Both the position numbers and the translations under genes were made by a program. Source: Deinococcus yavapaiensis KR-236 (GTDB taxonomy: Bacteria; Deinococcota; Deinococci; Deinococcales; Deinococcaceae). Taken from it: 64,000 nt of DNA. Below, one piece after another: positions 16,055 through 24,412 of the stretch. The notes beneath the pieces are model-generated. The model saw only the letters and a program-made list of their open reading frames with translations. It was not told where the DNA came from and did not search any database. How positions within the stretch are numbered: the stretch's first letter is position 1; the number at the start of each line of letters is the position of its first letter. The stretch is from the NCBI RefSeq assembly GCF_003217515.1, contig NZ_QJSX01000002.1, positions 302,099-366,098 on the forward strand, in the 5' to 3' direction.

Positions 16055-16686
16055 CGGTGAGAGTGGCCCTCGTGGACGATCATGACGTCGTCCGGACCGG
16101 CTTGAAGATGTACTTGTCGCTCGACGACACGCTGGAAGTCGTGGGCGAGGCGAGCAACGGCCTCGAAGGCGTCGCGATGGTGGAGCGCGTCCAACCCGAC
16201 GTCGTCGTGATGGACCTCATGATGCCCGTGATGGACGGAATCGAGGCGACGCGTGAAATCCGCTCGCGCTTTCCCGACGTGGAAGTCTTGGCGCTCACGA
16301 GCGCCCTCGAAGAACACAAGGTCAACGGCGCGATTCGCGCGGGCGCCATCGGGTATCTGCTGAAGGACGCGTCGAGCGACGTGCTCGGCGAAGCGATCCA
16401 CGCGGCGGCGCGGGGCGAAGTGCGCCTGCATCCCGAGGCGGCCAAGCGGCTCGTGCGGGAGTTTCGCGCGCCCGACATGCGCGAGCACCTCACGCCGAGG
16501 GAAACCTTGATTTTGCAGCGCATCGCGCACGGCCTCACGAACAAGGCGATCGCCGTGGAATTGGGCGTCAGCGAGCCGACGGTGAAGACGCACGTGTCGA
16601 ACCTCCTGAGCAAACTCGGCGTGGAGTCACGCACCCAAGCGGCGCTGTACGCCCTAAAAGTTGGCATCGCGACGCTCGACCCATGA
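16051..16686 (+). CDS. NarL/LuxR-family response regulator
   Basis: 211 residues: receiver domain with the acidic pair in VDDHD, phosphoacceptor D55 in VVVMDLMMP, conserved T/S in ALTSA and K in YLLKDAS; C-terminal LuxR-type HTH (LTPRETLILQRIAHGLTNKAIAVELGVSEPTVKTHVSNLLSKL) described here only by its ends, residues ~147-195. Partner of the kinase two genes upstream. It overlaps the DUF4097-like gene by ATGA and is the last gene of the trio. Confidence 0.94.
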   Translation: MTVRVALVDDHDVVRTGLKMYLSLDDTLEVVGEASNGLEGVAMVERVQPDVVVMDLMMPVMDGIEATREIRSRFPDVEVLALTSALEEHKVNGAIRAGAIGYLLKDASSDVLGEAIHAAARGEVRLHPEAAKRLVREFRAPDMREHLTPRETLILQRIAHGLTNKAIAVELGVSEPTVKTHVSNLLSKLGVESRTQAALYALKVGIATLDP

Positions 16687-16708
16687 ACTCGCTAGGTGCC
16701 TTCGCTTA

Positions 16709-16739
16709 TTGAGCCTCACGTCACGTGAGGCTCTACGCT
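16709..16739 (+). promoter_or_regulatory. MerR-type promoter and operator with 19-bp spacer
   Basis: -35 TTGAGC (16709-16714) and -10 TACGCT (16734-16739) are separated by 19 bp, the elongated spacer typical of MerR-activated promoters. The spacer and part of the -35 box are filled by a perfect palindrome at 16711-16733 (arms GAGCCTCACGT / ACGTGAGGCTC around one base). It lies directly upstream of the MerR gene and probably mediates autoregulation and control of the gene downstream. Confidence 0.85.
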
Positions 16740-16758
16740 GCCCGCAGGAGGTGAGGAA

Positions 16759-17529
16759 ATGCTTCGAACGGTCGGAGAGGTCGCGCGTATGGCGCGGGTG
16801 AGCGTGCGAACGCTGCACCACTACGACGAGATCGGTTTGCTGTCGCCGTCGGGACGCAGCGAAGGCAACTACCGCTTGTACACCCGTGAAGACGTCGAGC
16901 GGCTGTATCAAGTGCTCGTGTACCGAGACCTCGGCTTTCCGCTCGACGAAATTCGCCGCGTGATGCAAAGCCCGGAGTTCGACCGTCTCGGCGCCTTGAA
17001 GCGCCAACGAGCACTTCTCGCCGAGCGCGTGGGGCGCGAGCAGCGCATGCTCGCCACGCTCGACGCCCTCATCACCTCCACGGAAGGAGGAACGGTCATG
17101 GCAGATGAACGAGTCGGGACGTTGTTCGACGGGTTCGACCCGGACGAGTACGAGGAGGAAGCGAAGGAACGCTGGGGAGACACGAAGGCGTACCGCCAGT
17201 CGCAAGAGCGCGTGAAGCGCTACACCAAGGCCGATTGGGCGCGATTCAAAGCTCAGATGCAGGAAGTCACGGACGCGTACGTCGCTCTTCTCGACGAGGG
17301 CGTGCCACCCGAGTCGCCGAAGGCCGCCGCCGTTTCCGAACGGCACCGCTTGCTGATCGACCACTGGTTCTACGACTGCTCGCTCGACATGTTCGACGGG
17401 CTGGCGCGCATGTGGACCGAAGACCACCGCTTCACGAAGAACATCGACAAGGCGCGGGACGGGCTCGCCGCGTACCAATCGGCGGCGGCGCGAGCGTACG
17501 TCGCGGCGAATCGCGCGGCGGCGAAGTAG
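16759..17529 (+). CDS. MerR-family regulator with TipA-S ligand domain
   Basis: 256 residues. N-terminal MerR winged helix (TVGEVARMARVSVRTLHHYDEIGLLSPSGR region, residues ~3-75), a coiled-coil dimer helix (~80-115), and a TipA-S-like C-terminal domain (~120-256; FDPDEYEEEAKERWGDTKAY, HRLLIDHWFYDCS, MWTEDHRFTKNID), which in TipAL binds thiopeptide-type and other hydrophobic drugs. Ribosome-binding site GGAGGTGAGG before ATG 16759. Preceded by a 19-bp-spacer promoter with a dyad. It likely senses a small toxic compound and activates itself and the peptidase-like gene ten bases downstream. Confidence 0.9.
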   Translation: MLRTVGEVARMARVSVRTLHHYDEIGLLSPSGRSEGNYRLYTREDVERLYQVLVYRDLGFPLDEIRRVMQSPEFDRLGALKRQRALLAERVGREQRMLATLDALITSTEGGTVMADERVGTLFDGFDPDEYEEEAKERWGDTKAYRQSQERVKRYTKADWARFKAQMQEVTDAYVALLDEGVPPESPKAAAVSERHRLLIDHWFYDCSLDMFDGLARMWTEDHRFTKNIDKARDGLAAYQSAAARAYVAANRAAAK

Positions 17530-17539
17530 GAGGACGGCC

Positions 17540-18475
17540 GTGGAAACGACGTTGAACATGCGGACGGTGAAGGCGCTCGACGGCCTGCGCAAGGCGCTCG
17601 AAGCCCCCAAGGACGAGCGTGACGGCACCTTCGTCCGAGAAGTGATGGAACCGCTGCGCCCCTTGTGGGAGCCGAGCTTGAGGTTCATGGGTTCGATGGC
17701 GCGGGACGTCACGGAGCCGCTCGACGTGGCGAGGCTCTTTCGCTTCTACCGTCCGGAACTGGGCGCCGAGCGCGGCCTCACGGCGCTCGCCGAACTGGAG
17801 CGGGCCGGAACGTGGGCGGCGTGCGTCTCGGCGTTCCAGGAAGCGATGGACGCGCTCGATCCCGTCGGACACGGACTGCGACTTCCCGGCGCGAACATGT
17901 CGTTCGTGCTCGCCGACCCGGACGGCATGGACGCCCGGCTCGGTTCGTACACGGGCGTCGGGAACGTACCGGGCTGGTCGCTGCTGCTCGCTTGGCCGAC
18001 CGAGTTCAACTTGCCGCGCCTGCCCGCGATCGTGACGCACGAGTTCCACCACAACGTTCGCTTCGCCTTCGAGCCGCCCTGGCCCATGACCTTAGGGCAG
18101 TACCTGGTGGCAGAAGGCTTGGCTGAAGCGTTCGCCGCGCACTTCCACGGCGAAGAAAAGCTCGGACATTGGACGACGGGCCTGAGCGAGGCGGAAGTCC
18201 GGGCGGTGCGGCCCCGTTTCGCTCAGGCCTTGCTTTCGCAGGATTGGAACGTCGTTCGCGGCTTCATCTTCGGTGATTGGGCGGCAAGCGAACACCAGTT
18301 CGAGGCGCAGGGCGTGCCCGACTTCGCCGGGTACGCGATGGGTTACCGTATGGTGCGAGAGGCGCTTCGTCGTTCGGGCTGGTCGGTCGTGGAAGCGACG
18401 TACCGTCCGTGGCGCGAGATCGTGGCGGCGTCCGGTTGGTTCGACGAAGTCCTCGCGGACGCCGCCGTGCGGTAA
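17540..18475 (+). CDS. DUF2268-like putative zinc metallopeptidase
   Basis: 311 residues from GTG 17540 (AGGAGG eight bases upstream). An HEFHH motif (H167-H171) matches HExxH zinc peptidases, with a downstream glutamate in EGLAEAFAAHF. The pattern resembles DUF2268 (predicted Zn-dependent protease, YjaZ-like). No signal peptide or membrane helix is evident. It is ten bases downstream of the TipA-like regulator and therefore very likely in its regulon. Substrate unknown. Confidence 0.72.
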   Translation: METTLNMRTVKALDGLRKALEAPKDERDGTFVREVMEPLRPLWEPSLRFMGSMARDVTEPLDVARLFRFYRPELGAERGLTALAELERAGTWAACVSAFQEAMDALDPVGHGLRLPGANMSFVLADPDGMDARLGSYTGVGNVPGWSLLLAWPTEFNLPRLPAIVTHEFHHNVRFAFEPPWPMTLGQYLVAEGLAEAFAAHFHGEEKLGHWTTGLSEAEVRAVRPRFAQALLSQDWNVVRGFIFGDWAASEHQFEAQGVPDFAGYAMGYRMVREALRRSGWSVVEATYRPWREIVAASGWFDEVLADAAVR

Positions 18476-18488
18476 GCATTCTCGCTTG

Positions 18489-18517
18489 TTGCCATTGTTT
18501 CCTCATCGACGTAGAGT
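18489..18517 (+). promoter_or_regulatory. Promoter of ABC exporter operon
   Basis: TTGCCA (18489-18494), 17-bp spacer, TAGAGT (18512-18517). It gives a leader of roughly 100 bases before the ATG at 18627. Confidence 0.65.
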
Positions 18518-18557
18518 GAACTCAACGCGACGGGACCGGCCCCCATAGGCCGACTTG

Positions 18558-18584
18558 GTGGAGTCAGTTCAAAGCTGGCTCCAC
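18558..18584 (+). repeat. Imperfect inverted repeat in ABC exporter leader
   Basis: GTGGAGTCAG and CTGGCTCCAC flank a seven-base spacer, with one mismatch. Lies between the promoter and the ATG; may be an operator or a leader hairpin. Confidence 0.45.
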
Positions 18585-18626
18585 CCGTTGCTTTTGAGGA
18601 CACGTTCCTCGTGCAAGGAGAGCGAT

Positions 18627-19547
18627 ATGACGAACACGGTGATCGAGCTTCGGGCGTTGAGCAAGCGGTACGGCGGCGATCGTGGATTGCAGGCGACGAC
18701 GCTGGAGATCCGAAGAGGTGAGATCTTCGGCTTTCTAGGCCCGAACGGGGCGGGCAAGACCACCACGATTCGCACCCTGCTGGGCTTCTTGCGCCCGACG
18801 AGCGGCGAAGCGCGGGTGCTGGGACTCGACGTGGCGACGCGCAGCGTGGACATCCGCCGACGCGTCGGTTACCTGCCAGGCGAACTCGTTTTCGAGCCGC
18901 GTCGCACGCCGCGCGACCTCTTCGCGTTCTACGCGCGTCTGCGCGGCGTGCAGAACGTGGCGTACGCGCTCGACCTTTCACGGCGCCTCGATCTCGACGT
19001 CTCCCGACCGATCGGCGCCCTGTCGAAGGGCAACAAGCAGAAGGTCGGGCTCGTGTCGGCGTTCATGAGCCGCCCGGAACTGCTGATCCTCGACGAACCG
19101 ACCGACGGGCTCGACCCGCTGATGCAAGAGGAAGTGCACGCGCTCATTCAAGAAGCGCGCGCGGAGGGCCGCACCGTGTTCTTGTCGTCGCACGTCTTGA
19201 GCGAAGTGGACCGCGTCGCCGACCGCGTCGGCATCATTCGTGCGGGCGAGCTCGTGATGGTGTCGAGCGTCGCGGACGTGAAGGCGCGGTTGCCGCACCG
19301 CTTGGAGATTCGCTTCGCCGTCCCCGTTCCGCAAGCGGTCTTCGCGTCCATCGAAGGGCTGCGTGACGTGCGCGTTCTCGGCAACGTCGTGTCGTGCGTG
19401 CTCGCGGGCGGCGCGGACGCCCTGCTCAAGGCCGCGAGCGCCTACCCCGTGCTGGACATCCGCGGTTCCGAGCCGAACTTGGAGGAAGCGTTTCTGTCCT
19501 TCTATCAAGCGCCGAGCGGCGAGCGAGGAGTGAATCATGTGGCTTGA
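18627..19547 (+). CDS. ABC transporter ATP-binding protein (ABC-2 exporter type)
   Basis: 306 residues from ATG 18627 (AAGGAGAG upstream). Walker A GPNGAGKTT, Q-loop region, signature variant LSKGNKQKVGL in place of LSGGQ, Walker B LLILDEPTDGLD and switch His in SSHVLSE. The C-terminal ~80 residues form the accessory domain found in drug/antibiotic ABC-2 exporters (CcmA/DrrA-like). It energises the permease encoded next, which starts 11 bases before this stop codon. Export substrate unknown. Confidence 0.93.
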   Translation: MTNTVIELRALSKRYGGDRGLQATTLEIRRGEIFGFLGPNGAGKTTTIRTLLGFLRPTSGEARVLGLDVATRSVDIRRRVGYLPGELVFEPRRTPRDLFAFYARLRGVQNVAYALDLSRRLDLDVSRPIGALSKGNKQKVGLVSAFMSRPELLILDEPTDGLDPLMQEEVHALIQEARAEGRTVFLSSHVLSEVDRVADRVGIIRAGELVMVSSVADVKARLPHRLEIRFAVPVPQAVFASIEGLRDVRVLGNVVSCVLAGGADALLKAASAYPVLDIRGSEPNLEEAFLSFYQAPSGERGVNHVA

Positions 19548-20331
19548 AGTGCTTCGTGACCGCGTGGCGACGACGTGGCGCTCCACCTTGGGGTGGGCCG
19601 TCGGCCTGAGCGCCTTCGTCTTGATGAACTGGATGTTCTATCCCCTCGTGCGCGACAGCCCCGACATCACGCGCCTGCTCGAGCGGCTTCCGCAAACGTT
19701 TCGAACGGCTTTCGGCGCGGACGACTTCATCTCGCCTGGCGGATACGCGTGGGCGCGGTCGTTCAGCTTGTTGCTGCCGCTCACGCTCTCCATCTACGCC
19801 ATCAACTTCGGTGCGCGCGCCATCGCCCGCGACGAGCAGGAAGGCCGCTTGGAACTGCTGTTCGCCCAGCCCGTCTCGCGACTCGGCGTGCTGTCGGGCC
19901 GCACGCTCGCCTTGGCGGTCAATCTCGCTTTGCTCGGCCTGAGCGTCGGCGTGATCTCCTGGCTCGGCGCCCTCCTCGTGGGCGCGAAGCTCGACGCGGG
20001 CGCCCTGCTCGCCGCGACGGCTCAAGTCACCTTGCTCGCTTGGACCTTCGGGGCGTTGGCCCTCGCGGTCGGAGCGGCCACGGGGCGCGCCGCCCTCGCG
20101 TCCGGCGTGGCGTTCGCCGTGACGCTCGCGGGCTACCTCGTGCACTCGCTCGCGCCGCAAGTGCGCGCTCTTCGCGACGTTCGCGAGTTCACTCCCTTTT
20201 GGTACGCGGTCGGCGAAAACCCCTTCTTGTCGGGCGCGCACGCCGTAAACTCGCTCGTGCTGCTAGGAGCGGGCTGCGTGCTGGTGGCGCTGGCGACCGC
20301 GCCGTTCGCGCGGCGCGACTTGGCGAAGTAA
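19537..20331 (+). CDS. ABC-2 type permease
   Basis: 264 residues with about six hydrophobic helices (around 18-36, 75-92, 118-142, 152-176, 180-200 and 236-256) and the RDEQEGRLELLFAQPVSRLGVLSGRTLA segment (given by its ends, residues ~95-122) typical of ABC-2 permeases, where EGRLE..L..PVSR contacts the ATPase. Overlaps the ATPase gene by 11 bases, so translation is coupled. Forms the membrane part of the exporter. Confidence 0.88.
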   Translation: MWLEVLRDRVATTWRSTLGWAVGLSAFVLMNWMFYPLVRDSPDITRLLERLPQTFRTAFGADDFISPGGYAWARSFSLLLPLTLSIYAINFGARAIARDEQEGRLELLFAQPVSRLGVLSGRTLALAVNLALLGLSVGVISWLGALLVGAKLDAGALLAATAQVTLLAWTFGALALAVGAATGRAALASGVAFAVTLAGYLVHSLAPQVRALRDVREFTPFWYAVGENPFLSGAHAVNSLVLLGAGCVLVALATAPFARRDLAK

Positions 20332-20345
20332 CGGCGCTCGGTTTC

Positions 20346-20375
20346 GTCCGCTCGCCCGTTCGTGGCCGAGCGGAC
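20346..20375 (+). terminator. Hairpin after ABC-2 permease
   Basis: GTCCGCTCG and CGAGCGGAC, a perfect 9-bp stem, followed by GCTTGTT. It overlaps the promoter region of the next gene. Confidence 0.5.
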
Positions 20376-20395
20376 GCTTGTTATGCTGTCAGTCC

Positions 20396-20809
20396 ATGCA
20401 AGTCATTCCCGACGGCTTCACACAGACGCTGACCGTGCTCGTCACGAACGAGATGACCGTCCACTTCGAGGAACTCGGACGCATTCACCCTGTCTACGCG
20501 ACGTACTGGATGGCGAAGCACTTCGAGGAAGCGGGCCGCAAGATCATCTTGCCTTTCTTGGAGCAAGGCGAGCAAGGCATCGGCTTCGAAGTGAACGTCA
20601 AGCACCTCGCCTCGGCGCTTCCCGGCATGACGGTCACGGTCACGGCGACGTTCGAGCGGCAGGAGGGTCGGCGCGTGTACGCGGCGATGCAGGCCGTCAG
20701 CAGCCTCGGCGACGTGATCGGTACGGGAACCACGACCCAAGTGATCTTGCCGCAAGCCAGCATCGACGAGAACTTCGAGGCGTTGCGGCGCCGTTTCGAG
20801 AACGCGTGA
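20396..20809 (+). CDS. Hot-dog fold acyl-CoA thioesterase (FlK-like)
   Basis: 137 residues. The sequence (LVTNEMTVHFEELGRIHPVYATYW, given in part; ASALPGMTVTVTATF; RVYAAMQAVSSLGDVIGTGTT) fits small single-domain thioesterases related to fluoroacetyl-CoA thioesterase, with a central hot-dog helix and Glu/His candidates (E22, H27). Substrate not predictable. Start at ATG 20396, preceded by TATGCT (20382-20387) and by TTCGTG 17 bp further upstream, with no ribosome-binding site: a leaderless start. Single gene. Confidence 0.75.
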   Translation: MQVIPDGFTQTLTVLVTNEMTVHFEELGRIHPVYATYWMAKHFEEAGRKIILPFLEQGEQGIGFEVNVKHLASALPGMTVTVTATFERQEGRRVYAAMQAVSSLGDVIGTGTTTQVILPQASIDENFEALRRRFENA

Positions 20810-20856
20810 AGACTCCGTACATTCGAAGGTGACGTCGACCCTGTAGGCTGCCCGTC

Positions 20857-21579
20857 ATGAGCGCCCCGGCCGACTCCGTCCGTTTCGCCGTGTACCTCGT
20901 GCCGCCCGCCGAGGACCCGTACTACCGACTTGGCAGCGCCGCGCTCGGCTACGACGTGAGAGCACGCCGCGACGTCGAACGACTTCCCGGCACGCGCGCC
21001 GAGTGGGTGTCAAAGGCGGGTCCGTTCGGCTTCCACGCGACGATCGTCGAAGCCTTCGACTGCGCCCCTTCGAGCTTTCCGGACATCGAACGCGAAATCG
21101 AAGCGTGTCTCGCGTCCCTCTCGCCCTCGTCGGTCCTCGAACTCTCGAACGGACGTATCGAGACGTGGGACGGCGGCGAGGTGATCGTGCACCGCTTCGA
21201 CCCGAACTCGGCGCTTCACGCCCTGCACGTCCTGCTGCTCGCGCGCCTGGGACGGTTCGTGACCGGCAGTTCCTTCGAGCGAGCGATGCGCTCGGGCGAG
21301 AAGTACCAAGAGCCGCACCAAAAGGCGCGCATCGCCTTGCTGCACACACCGCGCGGTCTCGACACTTGGGAGCCGCACTTCACGCTCGCCGATCCGTACG
21401 GCGGAGGCGACGCCGAAGGGCTCGCGGCAGATTTCGACGAGCGCTTCGAGTTGTACTCGACGTTGAAGTTCGACACGGTGACGTTGCTTCGCCAGAACGG
21501 AACGCAGCCGTACGAGATCGTGCGTGATTTCCCGGTGCGTGATTCCTCCGTGAACTCCGGCTCTCAGCAGACAAGTTGA
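20857..21579 (+). CDS. DUF1045-like 2H phosphoesterase superfamily protein
   Basis: 240 residues. Two HxT/S motifs, FHATI (~residue 59) and PHFTL (~residue 168), spaced as in 2H phosphodiesterases (LigT-like fold) and DUF1045 proteins. AVYLVPPAEDPYYRLGS at the N-terminus matches that group. In other bacteria DUF1045 genes occur near phosphonate genes, but none is seen here. TAGGCT (20844-20849) lies seven bases before the ATG, a leaderless arrangement. Confidence 0.75.
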   Translation: MSAPADSVRFAVYLVPPAEDPYYRLGSAALGYDVRARRDVERLPGTRAEWVSKAGPFGFHATIVEAFDCAPSSFPDIEREIEACLASLSPSSVLELSNGRIETWDGGEVIVHRFDPNSALHALHVLLLARLGRFVTGSSFERAMRSGEKYQEPHQKARIALLHTPRGLDTWEPHFTLADPYGGGDAEGLAADFDERFELYSTLKFDTVTLLRQNGTQPYEIVRDFPVRDSSVNSGSQQTS

Positions 21580-21601
21580 GAACTGCCTAGAATGAGTTCA
21601 C

Positions 21602-22075
21602 ATGAACCTCTCTCGCGTTTTGCCCATCAAGCGGGCCGCGCACGTTTACCTCGTGCAGAACGACCATCTGCTGCTCGTGACCGAGCGCATGGACGATGGC
21701 AGCATCTTCTGGGGCCTGCCGGGCGGCAAGGCCTACGGCGGCGAATCCCTCGCGGACGCCGCCGTGCGGCAAGTGAAGGTCGAGACGGGTCTGGACGTGG
21801 AAGACCTCGATTTCGTCAGCCTGCTCGAAGGGGAGATCCTGTCGGGAAGCAAGCACCACACATACGCGACTTTCGGGCGCTTCACAGCGAAGTGCAGCGG
21901 TGACATCCACCCGACGGACCCCGAGGTGCTGGGCGCGCAATGGGTGCCGTTCGCGGACGTCTTGAACCTCGTGCGCTACGGTCCGCCGCCGGAAATCGAG
22001 GAGCGCCACCCGCTCATCTGGATTCCCACCCGCGACTTTTTGGCGGGCAATCCGCGCACGTACTACCCGATCTGA
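21602..22075 (+). CDS. Nudix-fold protein with a degenerate Nudix box
   Basis: 157 residues. The Nudix box runs from G42 in GLPGGKAYGGES to RQVKVETGL. Against the consensus GX5EX7REUXEEXGU, the glutamate after Arg is Gln and the first of the EE pair is Val; only the last metal-binding Glu remains. Catalysis may be weakened, altered or lost; a binding or regulatory role is possible. The C-terminal RDFLAGNPRTYYPI is unusual. Promoter box TAGAAT (21588-21593) eight bases before ATG 21602 indicates a leaderless start. The lactate oxidase-like gene follows 11 bases after the stop. Confidence 0.8.
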   Translation: MNLSRVLPIKRAAHVYLVQNDHLLLVTERMDDGSIFWGLPGGKAYGGESLADAAVRQVKVETGLDVEDLDFVSLLEGEILSGSKHHTYATFGRFTAKCSGDIHPTDPEVLGAQWVPFADVLNLVRYGPPPEIEERHPLIWIPTRDFLAGNPRTYYPI

Positions 22076-22086
22076 GGCCAAAGTCG

Positions 22087-23340
22087 ATGAGCCTCGGTCG
22101 TTCTCGGCAAACGCGGCTGTACGTGCGCGGCCTCGGCGGTGAGAAGCCTCGCGTGCCCACGGACTTCGCGCGCTTGGAGCGAGCGGCGCACGAGAAGATG
22201 ACGCCGCGCGGCTACGCGTACGTCGCGGGCGGCGCCGGCCTCGAAACGACCATGCGCGCCAACCGCGCCGCCTTCGAGCGCTACACCATCGTTCCGCGCG
22301 TCCTGAGAGGCTTGGACCGCCGCGATTCGTCCGTCACCCTCTTCGGACGCACGCTGCCGAGTCCGCTTCTGCTCGCTCCGATCGGCGTGTTGGAAGCGGC
22401 GCATTCCGAGGCGGACCTCGCCGTGGCGAAGGCGAGCGCCGCCACGGGCGTTCCCTTCGTGTTCTCCTCGCAAGCCTCCTCCCCGATGGAGGCGTGCGCG
22501 AAGGTCATGAAGGACGCGCCGAGGTGGTTTCAGCTGTACTGGAGCACTGACGACGACGTGACCCGCTCGTTCGTGAAGCGGGCCGAGGCGTGCGGTTGCG
22601 AAGCGATCGTCTTGACGCTCGACACGACCTTGCTGGGATGGCGTCCACGCGACTTGAACCTCGGGAGCCTGCCGTTTCTGCGCGGACAAGGCATCGCCCA
22701 GTACCTCAGCGACCCCGTGTTTCGCGCTCGCCTCGATCGGGAGGACGCCTCGCCGAGCGAGTCGCCGCCGCGCTCCCCGGCGCTCGCGCTCGTCGCCCGC
22801 GACCTCGTAGTCAAAGGCCGTCAATTCGACCTCGACTTGAAGAAAATGCGCGCCGCCGTGGCCCGTTTCGTCGGAACATACTCGCGTCCTGATTTGAGCT
22901 GGGACGACGTGAGCCGCCTGCGCGAGATGACGCGCCTTCCGATCCTCCTCAAAGGCGTTCTTCATGGCGACGACGCGCGCGAAGCGGTTGGGCGAGGCGT
23001 GAACGGCCTCATCGTCTCGAACCACGGCGGACGACAAATCGACGGCGAGGTCGCCGCGCTCGACGCCTTGCCCGACGTCGTCGAGGCCGCCGGGGCCGCG
23101 CCCGTCTTGTTCGATTCGGGCGTGCGGTCGGGCGCCGACGTCTTCAAGGCGCTCGCGCTCGGCGCGCGGGCCGTCCTGCTCGGCCGACCGTACGTCTACG
23201 GCCTTGCCCTCGCCGGAGCCGACGGAGTGCGCGACGTCATCGAGAACGTGCTCGCCGAGCTCGACTTGACGATGGGCCTCGCGGGCTGCGGCTCGCTCGC
23301 CGACGTGAACCGCGCGATGGTGAGAAGCTCGTCTTCCTGA
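22087..23340 (+). CDS. FMN-dependent alpha-hydroxy-acid oxidase (lactate 2-monooxygenase-like)
   Basis: 417 residues of the glycolate oxidase/lactate oxidase family: YVAGGAGLETTMRANRAAF near the N-terminus, FQLYWSTDD, LTLDTTLLGWRPRDLN, KGVLHGDDA and the active-site His in SNHGGRQIDG (H313), with FMN-binding DSGVRSGADV and GRPYVYGLA. The insertion of ~55 residues before LKGVLH matches lactate 2-monooxygenase-type members. Oxidises L-lactate or a related hydroxy acid. Start ATG 22087, chosen because the upstream part of the frame overlaps the Nudix gene. L-lactate dehydrogenase lies convergently downstream, so lactate turnover is a shared theme. Confidence 0.85.
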   Translation: MSLGRSRQTRLYVRGLGGEKPRVPTDFARLERAAHEKMTPRGYAYVAGGAGLETTMRANRAAFERYTIVPRVLRGLDRRDSSVTLFGRTLPSPLLLAPIGVLEAAHSEADLAVAKASAATGVPFVFSSQASSPMEACAKVMKDAPRWFQLYWSTDDDVTRSFVKRAEACGCEAIVLTLDTTLLGWRPRDLNLGSLPFLRGQGIAQYLSDPVFRARLDREDASPSESPPRSPALALVARDLVVKGRQFDLDLKKMRAAVARFVGTYSRPDLSWDDVSRLREMTRLPILLKGVLHGDDAREAVGRGVNGLIVSNHGGRQIDGEVAALDALPDVVEAAGAAPVLFDSGVRSGADVFKALALGARAVLLGRPYVYGLALAGADGVRDVIENVLAELDLTMGLAGCGSLADVNRAMVRSSSS

Positions 23341-23447
23341 GTTTGGAAGGCCGCGCGATTTCGTGAGGAACTCGGGGGGAGGGTGTTGACCGAGCGTCAC
23401 TCTCGCGAAGCGAACTCTTCTCTGCGGAAAGGGGAGAGGAGGGGCCT

Positions 23448-24356
23448 TCAGAGTTGCGCGACGGCTTCTCTCAGGACGTTCGCGCTGTGCTCCAGCGCCT
23501 GCTCTTCTTCCCCGGACAGGAGTGGTTCGAGCGTCTCCAGAACGCCGTCGCCGCCCACGATTCTCGGAAGGGAGAGGCTCACGCCGTACTTCGTCGGGCC
23601 GCTCACGGTGAGGACGGCGCGGCGGTCGCGCACGACGGCCTCGGCGATGCGCGCGAGGGCCGCGCCGACGCCGTAATACGTCGCTTGCTTGCCGGAGATG
23701 ATCTCAGCGGCGGCGCGACGCACGCCGTGGTCGATCTCGGCTTTCACGTCGTCGTTCCACGGCGTGCCGCGCCGAGCGAAGAAATCCGGCACGGTGATGC
23801 CCGCGATGGAGGCGCTCGACCACGCGAGGACTTCCGAGTCGCCGTGCTCTCCGAGGACGTACGCGTGGACGTTTTGCGGATCGACGTCGGCGCGCTCGGC
23901 GACGAGCGCGCGGAAGCGGGCGGAGTCGAGGACGGTGCCCGACCCGATGACGCGCTGGGCGTTCCCCGCGATTTGCACGGTGAGGTCCGTCATGACGTCC
24001 ACGGGATTCGTGGCGACGAGCAGCACGGCGTCGGGCGCGAACTTCAAGACGCTCGGCACGACGTCCTCGAAGATCTTCTTATTGCGCCCCAGAAGTTGCA
24101 GCCGCGTTTCGCCCGGTTGCTGGTTGACGCCCGCCGCTAGAACGACGAGGCGCGCGTCCGCGAGCGCTTCGTAGCCGCCGCTGGAGACGCGCACGGCGTG
24201 GCTGACGGGCGAGGCGTGCGCGATGTCCGCCGCCTCGGCGCGCGCGCGCGCCTCGTTCTTGTCCACGAAGACGAGTTCGGTGCAACTGCCGCGCAGCACC
24301 ATGGCGTACCCGGCGGTCGCACCGACGAATCCTGTTCCCACGATTCCGACTTTCAT
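23448..24356 (-). CDS. ldh: L-lactate dehydrogenase
   Basis: NAD-dependent interconversion of pyruvate and lactate. 302 residues: VGIVGTGFVGATAGYAMV (NAD site), VLAAGVNQQPGETRLQLL with the mobile-loop Arg, ATNPVDVMT, and the catalytic His in VLGEHGDSEVL (~residue 169). Q in NQQPGETR at the specificity position favours lactate over malate dehydrogenase. -10 box TATGCT (24363-24368) ends six bases before the ATG: leaderless. Confidence 0.95.
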   Translation of the reverse strand: MKVGIVGTGFVGATAGYAMVLRGSCTELVFVDKNEARARAEAADIAHASPVSHAVRVSSGGYEALADARLVVLAAGVNQQPGETRLQLLGRNKKIFEDVVPSVLKFAPDAVLLVATNPVDVMTDLTVQIAGNAQRVIGSGTVLDSARFRALVAERADVDPQNVHAYVLGEHGDSEVLAWSSASIAGITVPDFFARRGTPWNDDVKAEIDHGVRRAAAEIISGKQATYYGVGAALARIAEAVVRDRRAVLTVSGPTKYGVSLSLPRIVGGDGVLETLEPLLSGEEEQALEHSANVLREAVAQL

Positions 24357-24412
24357 ATCAGCAGCATAAAAGTCGGAATTACACGCTCGTTACGAGTCGC
24401 GCCAAGGCACGC

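Noticed and set aside
23341..23447. Purine-rich gap between lactate oxidase-like gene and ldh
   Set aside because: No clear hairpin, promoter or ORF; ordinary convergent spacer.
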